A DNA stretch of 29,124 bases, from assembly GCA_036734545.1 (NCBI GenBank), contig DAIMYJ010000035.1, forward strand, positions 1 to 29,124, read 5' to 3'. The notes under the pieces were generated by a model. That model did not search any database and was not told the origin of the DNA. It saw nothing but the letters and a program-made list of their open reading frames with translations. Below, one piece after another: positions 24,309 through 29,124 of this stretch. The first letter of the stretch is position 1. Every line of letters begins with the position of its first letter. The stretch is from UBA7236 sp036734545. GTDB taxonomy: Bacteria; Bacteroidota; Bacteroidia; Chitinophagales; BACL12. Both the position numbers and the translations under genes were made by a program.

Positions 24309-24669
24309 ACTCGAACACTATACTCGATGACTCGCGGACATTTGTTTAAAGAATGCTCATCGACCCAAATGGCTTTTCTTAGGGTATATATTTATAGCTC
24401 TCACAAATTTTGATTTTACCGCAAATTAGGTACCGGGCCTTTTGCCTGATAACAGTTTGGAATCTGGAGAATAAAATTATGCATAAACGCCTCATAAAAC
24501 CCATATCCTAATCGAGTCCACACGCCGAATAGGAGGGATATTGTTTTAAAGAACTTTAATTAATAGTCTTTACGTATCAAATCCCGAGTGAAATTGAGAA
24601 GGAATTCACACATCAAATTCACCAACCTCTATGCAAATACTCGCACGGCAATATCACTTTTATTCGTCC

Positions 24670-24697
24670 CACTACTCACTACCCACTACTCACTACC
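24670..24697 (-). repeat. Heptamer tandem repeat tract, inverted copy
   Basis: Plus-strand units CACTACT, CACTACC, CACTACT and CACTACC; on the minus strand these are the TAGTGRG heptamer of 24281-24308. The tract ends five bases from the stop codon of the minus-strand phosphatase-family gene. Confidence 0.85.
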
Positions 24698-24701
24698 TCT
24701 C

Positions 24702-25775
24702 TCACCTCAACCGCACTTGCATCAGCACCGGTTGGTGATCGGAGAAGGCGAAGTCGGTGTTTACGGTCTTTATCTTTTTGAGTTCTATGTTGGGAGAGAT
24801 CAGGAAGAAATCAATTACGGTACGGAAGGTATTTTCATCCATCGGTGTCTCCAGGTGCCTGTTGGTGGGCACATCGGGGTCGTAGGCCCACAGCCAGCCT
24901 TCGGAGGCATAATCGAATGACATACTCGGCGGCATGAATCCGTCATAGCCGGATTCCGGTTTGAACTTGTCAAACTGGAAATTGGGCGGACACTGATTCC
25001 AGTCGCCGCCGGCGATCACGTAGTTGCCTTTGGCATACTCGGCATCGAGGAATGTCTTCAGGTATTGCATCTCTCCATCCTTGATCTCGCCGGTCTCATC
25101 ATAGGCGGAATTATGCGTGTTGATGAGCACCAGTTCTTTTCCGTTCGCCAGCGGATATCGTTGCGTGAGGAAGCAGCGGTCGAGGAAAAAGATGCGCGTA
25201 GGCCATGGGAATTTACCCGGATATTGGTTGCGCTCGGCAGCGGCCGGCATATACCGGCTGTAGGTGGCCACACCGCCATACACCTGACCCATGGGGCGCG
25301 TGTAGGGCACGGGCACAAAGTTGACATCATAATTCAGGCCGAATGCAGAACTATATCCTTTCAGGATATGATTCACTTCGCGATACATATCCACTTCATA
25401 ACTGCGGCGTGATCGGCGGTCTATTTCCTGAATGAGATAAAAATCTACCGTGTCGTTGGCGGCGATCAGTCCGCAGATACCTTTAAAATAGGCATCCCAT
25501 TTTTCCTGCGGTGCACGCACCGTTTTTCCCCCGTCATAAAAGAAATCCATTTCGCGGCCCAGTCCGCCATACCCGATATTCCATGTCATGAGGTTCAGCA
25601 CGGAATCCATGGTTGCGGAGGCTGCGGCCTTTCCTTTCACCGGCACCGGTTCAACGGCACCGGGTTCGGGTTTGTATTCGGTGATGGTGCCGTAGATGAT
25701 CATCCCGATCACATACAATGCAGCGCCGGCCACCAGCCAACCGATGACCTTGAGCAGGGGTTTCAATCGCTTCAT
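24702..25775 (-). CDS. Membrane-anchored endonuclease/exonuclease/phosphatase family protein
   Basis: The 357-residue product from ATG 25775 starts MKRLKPLLKVIGWLVAGAAL with one membrane span (about 10-28), then a linker and an EEP domain. Metal and catalytic signatures are MTWNIGYGG (Asn66), LIQEIDRRSRRS (Glu), INTHNS, AGGDWNQCPP (Asp and Asn) and the C-terminal SDHQP (Asp346, His347). The family includes nucleases and lipid or sugar phosphatases, so the substrate is not decided; the single anchor suggests it acts outside the cytoplasm. The frame stays open to 26045, but the extension lies antisense to the hydrolase gene and is not domain-like. It is divergent from the hydrolase operon and convergent with the VOC gene. 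Confidence 0.9.
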   Translation of the reverse strand: MKRLKPLLKVIGWLVAGAALYVIGMIIYGTITEYKPEPGAVEPVPVKGKAAASATMDSVLNLMTWNIGYGGLGREMDFFYDGGKTVRAPQEKWDAYFKGICGLIAANDTVDFYLIQEIDRRSRRSYEVDMYREVNHILKGYSSAFGLNYDVNFVPVPYTRPMGQVYGGVATYSRYMPAAAERNQYPGKFPWPTRIFFLDRCFLTQRYPLANGKELVLINTHNSAYDETGEIKDGEMQYLKTFLDAEYAKGNYVIAGGDWNQCPPNFQFDKFKPESGYDGFMPPSMSFDYASEGWLWAYDPDVPTNRHLETPMDENTFRTVIDFFLISPNIELKKIKTVNTDFAFSDHQPVLMQVRLR

Positions 25776-25834
25776 GGGGTGAAGATAACCCGAAGTGCGG
25801 TAACACGGGGCTGCAGAGACATATGAATTATTTG

Positions 25835-25842
25835 TATTTTCG
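25835..25842 (+). promoter_or_regulatory. -7-like element before the hydrolase operon
   Basis: TATTTTCG matches seven of eight positions of TAnnTTTG and ends five bases before ATG 25848, the same spacing as the element before the SDR gene. Confidence 0.4.
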
Positions 25843-25847
25843 GCACC

Positions 25848-26687
25848 ATGCAGCACACCACGTACGCCTGGAAGCAGCAGGCCGGACAATCCATTTTTGC
25901 ACAACGGTGGATCGGGACCGACACACCCCGCGCACTCTACGTGGTCATTCACGGACAGAGCGACCACAGCAGCCGTTTCGCTACCATGGCAGCCCATTTC
26001 GCCGGGAGCGGATACGCCGTGTATGCGGCTGACCTGATCGGTCATGGACAGTCAGGCGGACCTCGCGGGCATATGCTGCGATTCGATGAATATCTGGAGA
26101 CTGTGGACGCGCTCATCGATCTGGCGCAGAAGGAATTTCCGGGATTGCCGCTGTTCCTCTACGGACAAAGTATGGGTGGCAATGTGGTGATCAATTATGC
26201 GTTCCGGCAAACCGGAAAGGTCAGGGCTTATATTGCATCGTCGCCATGGATACGCCTCGCTTTTGAGCCGCCGGCGTGGAAGGTATGGCTGGGGAAAACG
26301 GTGAAATCGATATACCCCGCGCTGGCACAACCCACCGGACTGAACACCAAACATTTATCGCATGACCCCGCCATCGTGCAGGCGTATGAAAAAGATCCGC
26401 TGGTGCATGGAAAGATCACGGCATCGGCATTCTTTGAAACGCTGCAGGCAGGATTGCATATTCCGGAAAAAGCAGATCAGCTGCAGGATCCCCTGCTCAT
26501 TATGCATGGCACCGGTGATCAGCTGACCAGTCATAAAGCATCGCAGGCATTTGCCGCTTTGCGTCCCGACCGCATTACGTTCGTGCCGTTCGAAGGGTGG
26601 TATCACGAACTGCACAATGAACCGGAGAAGCAAAAAGTATTCGATACCATCGCACAATTCATACAACAACATTTGCCCAATGGATAA
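25848..26687 (+). CDS. Alpha/beta hydrolase, monoacylglycerol lipase/lysophospholipase-like
   Basis: This 279-residue hydrolase shows no signal peptide. The oxyanion region VVIHGQSDHSSRF, the strand AADLIGHGQSGGPRG and the nucleophile elbow YGQSMGG (Ser108) follow the Hydrolase_4 pattern. The rest of the triad is Asp224 in MHGTGDQLTS and His253 in GWYHELHNEP. A lid-like segment lies between about residues 140 and 185. Relatives cleave monoglycerides or lysophospholipids, so an ester-lipid substrate is likely but unproven. It heads a three-gene operon, and its stop overlaps the next start by eight bases. Confidence 0.92.
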   Translation: MQHTTYAWKQQAGQSIFAQRWIGTDTPRALYVVIHGQSDHSSRFATMAAHFAGSGYAVYAADLIGHGQSGGPRGHMLRFDEYLETVDALIDLAQKEFPGLPLFLYGQSMGGNVVINYAFRQTGKVRAYIASSPWIRLAFEPPAWKVWLGKTVKSIYPALAQPTGLNTKHLSHDPAIVQAYEKDPLVHGKITASAFFETLQAGLHIPEKADQLQDPLLIMHGTGDQLTSHKASQAFAALRPDRITFVPFEGWYHELHNEPEKQKVFDTIAQFIQQHLPNG

Positions 26688-27108
26688 ACAATTTCTGCTT
26701 ACCACACGCATTATCTTCGGCGGTGTATTCATGGGACCGATCATTTTCATCGTCGTGGTATTGTCGATGCAATCGGCGATCGACCGACCGTTCAGCCTGG
26801 AGAACGATCCCTTTATGTATGCGGTGATCGGTGCGGCCACCGCTGCCGTTGTAGGCTCCACGATGTTCTATCGTCTGCGTTTGCCTGCCGCTAAAGCGCA
26901 ACCTGACACCACAACGAAATTAGCAGAATGGCGCAAGCTGTTCATCATCAAACTGGCCATCGTGGAAGCAGCCATCATGTTTTCGGTGGTGGCGTTGCTT
27001 GTGCAGGAAGCCGATATTTATTTATATGTTGCCGCAGGACTCACCGCTGTGCAGGCAATGAATTTTCCACTTGAAACTAGCATTCAAAACGAACTGGACA
27101 TATCATGA
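26680..27108 (+). CDS. Four-span membrane protein of unknown function
   Basis: The 142-residue product from ATG 26680 begins MDKQFLLTTRIIFGGVFMGP; the open frame upstream to 26551 is antisense-like junk inside the hydrolase gene. Four hydrophobic helices lie at about 10-30, 46-64, 89-108 and 113-130, with a basic, Thr-rich cytoplasmic-type loop near 70-88 and a short acidic tail (PLETSIQNELDIS). The pattern resembles small uncharacterised four-span proteins common in Bacteroidota. It overlaps the hydrolase stop by eight bases, and its TGA overlaps the next ATG (ATGA), so all three genes should be made together. No function is assigned. Confidence 0.85.
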   Translation: MDKQFLLTTRIIFGGVFMGPIIFIVVVLSMQSAIDRPFSLENDPFMYAVIGAATAAVVGSTMFYRLRLPAAKAQPDTTTKLAEWRKLFIIKLAIVEAAIMFSVVALLVQEADIYLYVAAGLTAVQAMNFPLETSIQNELDIS

Positions 27109-27350
27109 AAAGAAACACACTCCTTTTGTGCGCAATAGCCGCACTGATGACATCCTCCTGCGATGATAAGACCGTTGCCTGCGCCGACCTGCTGGTGGAT
27201 GTTACGAATACCGCCTCCGACTGGGATGCGTCGGATGCTGATTGTGCGGCCTATCGCGATGCGATGCAGGCGTATATTGACAGCGATTGCGGATATGCGG
27301 ATCAGCTGGATGAATATGAGGCGATGATTGATACTTTGCCTTGTCCGTGA
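27105..27350 (+). CDS. Small Cys-rich acidic lipoprotein
   Basis: This 81-residue protein has a lipoprotein signal (MKRNTLLLCAIAALMTSSC, lipid Cys19), leaving a mature part of about 62 residues. Besides Cys19 the mature part has four Cys (near residues 26, 47, 62 and 80), enough for two disulfides, and many Asp/Glu residues. The spacing C...DC..YRDAMQAYIDSDC looks like two short helices held by disulfides. I recall similar small lipoproteins in Bacteroidota, but no function is known to me. It is the last gene of the hydrolase operon and starts inside the stop codon of the membrane protein. An envelope location facing the periplasm or outside is likely. Confidence 0.82.
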   Translation: MKRNTLLLCAIAALMTSSCDDKTVACADLLVDVTNTASDWDASDADCAAYRDAMQAYIDSDCGYADQLDEYEAMIDTLPCP

Positions 27351-27400
27351 GATCAGTATAAATCAGCCTCATTAGCGTCATCAGTGTGCTACCAGTTTTC

Positions 27401-27424
27401 ACGCAAAGACGCAGAGGCGCAAAG
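27401..27424 (+). repeat. Octamer tandem repeat just before glpK
   Basis: Three octamers ACGCAAAG, ACGCAGAG and GCGCAAAG (RCGCARAG) in a row, 12 bases before the glpK ATG. Read through from an upstream GTG they translate to FTQRRRGAK, a false N-terminus. Confidence 0.8.
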
Positions 27425-27436
27425 AATGCAGTGAAA

Positions 27437-28897
27437 ATGAGATCCTTCGTTCTATCCATTGATCAAGGCACGACCAGCTCGAGAACGATACTGTTCGATG
27501 AAGGCTTGCGTGAGGTGACGAAGGCTCAGCAAGAATTCACGCAAATATTCCCGCAGCCTGGATGGGTGGAGCATGATGCGGAGGAGATATGGGAGAGTCA
27601 GCTGTATACGATAATGGAAGTGCTGCGCGATGTGGATGCCAAAAGCATTGCCGCCATCGGGATCACGAATCAGCGGGAGACCGTGGTGGTGTGGGACAAG
27701 CATACCGGTAAGCCGATACATCATGCGATCGTGTGGCAGGACAGGCGGACGGCCGACATGTGCGGGCAATTAAAACAGCAGGGACACGAACACTATATAC
27801 GTGAAAATACCGGACTGGTCATTGACGCTTATTTCTCCGGCACCAAGATCAAATGGATACTCGACCATGTGCCGGGCGCACGTGAAAAAGCGCAGAAGGG
27901 TGACCTGCTCTGCGGCACCATAGATTGCTGGCTCATTTGGAAATTAACGGAAGGTCGCGTGCATGCTACGGATGTGACCAATGCATCCCGTACGATGTTG
28001 TTCAATATCCGCACACTGCAATGGGATACACATTTACTATCGGCGTTGGATATTCCTGCGGCGATGCTGCCAACGGTAAAAATGTCGCACGATGATTTTG
28101 GTCATGCGGTCGTTAAAGAACATCAAATTCCTATTCGCGGTGTTGCAGGAGATCAGCAGGCTGCCTTGTTCGGACAACAATGCACTCAACCCGGCATGGT
28201 AAAGAATACCTATGGCACAGGATGTTTCATGCTGATGAATATCGGCGAACAATTTGCCTTAAGTAATAGCGGATTGCTCACGACGATCGCGTGGGGACTG
28301 GGAGGCAGGATCACCTATGCCCTGGAAGGGAGTGTATTTATTGCCGGTGCAGTCATTCAATGGCTGCGCGATACGCTGCAGATCATTTCGAGCAGTGCAG
28401 AATCGGAAGATCTGGCAAAGTCTTTAGAAAGTAATGATGGTGTATATTTTGTGCCGGCATTCACCGGATTAGGTGCACCGCACTGGGATATGTATGCACG
28501 CGGCACCATTACAGGATTAACACGCGGTACCGGCAAAGCCCATATTGCGCGCGCAGCACTCGAAGCGATTGCCTATCAGACGCGCGATGTGTTGGATGCC
28601 ATGCAGCGCGATACCGGAATTCCTATAAATGCCCTGCGTGTGGATGGCGGGGCAACTGCTAATAATTGGCTGATGCAGTTTCAAAGTGATGTTTTACAAA
28701 CCACAGTTGTTCGTCCGGCATATCTTGAATCCACCGCACTCGGAGCGGCAATGCTGGCAGTATTGCCCGATCCTGCTTTCCGAATAACGGATCAGGCAGC
28801 CGGCACATTTATTCCCCTGCTCTCATCACCCGATGCCGATGCCTTATATCAGGGTTGGCAAAGAGCAGTGCAGACGTGCGCCCGTGGTGGTGTGTAG
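27437..28897 (+). CDS. glpK: Glycerol kinase
   Basis: This 486-residue cytoplasmic enzyme phosphorylates glycerol to sn-glycerol 3-phosphate with ATP. FGGY-family signatures are the N-terminal phosphate loop IDQGTTSSR (8-16), the glycerol-site GWVEHDAEEIW, the catalytic-base region VAGDQQAALFGQ (Asp239), YGTGCFMLMN, the adenine-site AFTGLGAPHWDMYARG and DGGATANNWLMQFQSD. Length is slightly below the roughly 500 of E. coli GlpK, mostly from a short C-terminus. I chose ATG 27437; the frame opens at GTG 27386, but that part is repeat-derived. No glpF, glpD or regulator lies within the window, so its usual partners are elsewhere or just beyond. No clear promoter was found in the 86 bases upstream. 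Confidence 0.97.
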   Translation: MRSFVLSIDQGTTSSRTILFDEGLREVTKAQQEFTQIFPQPGWVEHDAEEIWESQLYTIMEVLRDVDAKSIAAIGITNQRETVVVWDKHTGKPIHHAIVWQDRRTADMCGQLKQQGHEHYIRENTGLVIDAYFSGTKIKWILDHVPGAREKAQKGDLLCGTIDCWLIWKLTEGRVHATDVTNASRTMLFNIRTLQWDTHLLSALDIPAAMLPTVKMSHDDFGHAVVKEHQIPIRGVAGDQQAALFGQQCTQPGMVKNTYGTGCFMLMNIGEQFALSNSGLLTTIAWGLGGRITYALEGSVFIAGAVIQWLRDTLQIISSSAESEDLAKSLESNDGVYFVPAFTGLGAPHWDMYARGTITGLTRGTGKAHIARAALEAIAYQTRDVLDAMQRDTGIPINALRVDGGATANNWLMQFQSDVLQTTVVRPAYLESTALGAAMLAVLPDPAFRITDQAAGTFIPLLSSPDADALYQGWQRAVQTCARGGV

Positions 28898-28916
28898 GAC
28901 TGCATGTGTGTTCTAC
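28894..28916 (+). terminator. Weak hairpin at the end of glpK
   Basis: GTAGGAC (28894-28900) can pair with GTTCTAC (28910-28916) with one wobble and a nine-base loop. There is no T tract, so termination here is doubtful. Confidence 0.25.
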
Positions 28917-28968
28917 CCTTAGGATGTTTGGTGCAGATGGTAACTCTGCTTGCGTAAGCTAAGCGAGG

Positions 28969-28992
28969 CCACTAAGGCGCGGAGGCGCTAAG
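28969..28992 (+). repeat. Octamer tandem repeat after glpK
   Basis: CCACTAAG, GCGCGGAG and GCGCTAAG in a row, related to the octamers at 27401-27424 (RCGCNNAG type). A G-rich stretch follows, and the window ends in CCTCACCCCGACC, which looks like the start of another common intergenic repeat. No gene is visible in 28898-29124. Confidence 0.6.
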
Positions 28993-29124
28993 GTTGCACG
29001 AAGGTGGGGTGGTGGTAAATGTGGCGGTTTGGACGGGTTGGGCGGTTGCAGGATCTGATCGCAATTGCGTGGCCGGTAACAAGGTATTTCATTGGCCGCT
29101 TGCTGCTTGAACCTCACCCCGACC

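Larger units (their letters stand above)
24207..24701. other. Non-coding intergenic stretch between convergent genes
   Basis: About 495 bases, visibly richer in A and T than the flanking genes. No credible coding frame or tRNA was seen. It contains one heptamer repeat tract near each end (24281-24308 and 24670-24697) in opposite orientation. A small RNA or decayed gene cannot be excluded. Confidence 0.6.

Noticed and set aside
24281..24697. CRISPR array or phage attachment sites
   Set aside because: Repeats are seven bases with no spacers, and no integrase or cas gene is near.
25776..26045. N-terminal extension of the phosphatase-family protein
   Set aside because: It is antisense to the hydrolase gene; the membrane span and linker right after ATG 25775 form a normal N-terminus.

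Overview
The window looks like a contig piece from a Bacteroidota bacterium, probably of the Chitinophagales/Saprospirales type and possibly a metagenome assembly. The evidence is two secreted proteins with type IX secretion (T9SS) C-terminal sorting domains, two LytS/LytTR two-component pairs (one with a two-component-regulator propeller plus Y_Y_Y sensor), several TAnnTTTG-type -7 promoter elements, an archaeal-type ProRS and weak Shine-Dalgarno sequences. A run of exactly 100 N marks a scaffold join. No tRNA, rRNA, CRISPR array, phage gene or transposase was seen.

Layout. 1-2075: a partial Tyr/Asp/Trp-rich lipoprotein (minus) divergent from proS. 2316-9009: two tandem sensor kinase/response regulator pairs, the first with a beta-propeller sensor and the second with a TPR sensor; both are preceded by the same 11-base word, about 110-120 bases before the kinase start. 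9157-12737: two divergent T9SS cargo genes; the first is split by the N gap, which looks like an unmerged 55-base contig overlap. 12784-15346: a minus-strand thyA-folA-MFS transporter operon. 15461-15886: a DUF1761 membrane protein with a strong terminator. 15922-20332: a minus-strand operon of a secreted PIG-L-type deacetylase, a 38-residue single-span membrane protein and a sodium:solute symporter, joined by stop/start overlaps. 20485-20859: a small secreted protein. 21059-24206: plus-strand GNAT acetyltransferase, TIGR04283-like glycosyltransferase, SDR oxidoreductase and a two-module VOC protein. 24207-24701: a non-coding stretch bounded by heptamer repeats. 24702-25775: a membrane-anchored endonuclease/exonuclease/phosphatase-family protein (minus). 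25848-27350: a tight operon of alpha/beta hydrolase, four-span membrane protein and Cys-rich lipoprotein. 27437-28897: glpK, then an intergenic end with octamer repeats.

Much of the content is ordinary core and accessory metabolism. The parts that repay a second look are the overlapping 38-residue membrane protein between deacetylase and symporter, the shared upstream motifs of the two LytTR operons, the hydrolase/membrane protein/Cys-lipoprotein operon, -7 elements that sit almost on the start codon, two families of short G-rich tandem repeats, and the artefactual gap that breaks a T9SS cargo gene. All functions are read from sequence alone; no searches were run.
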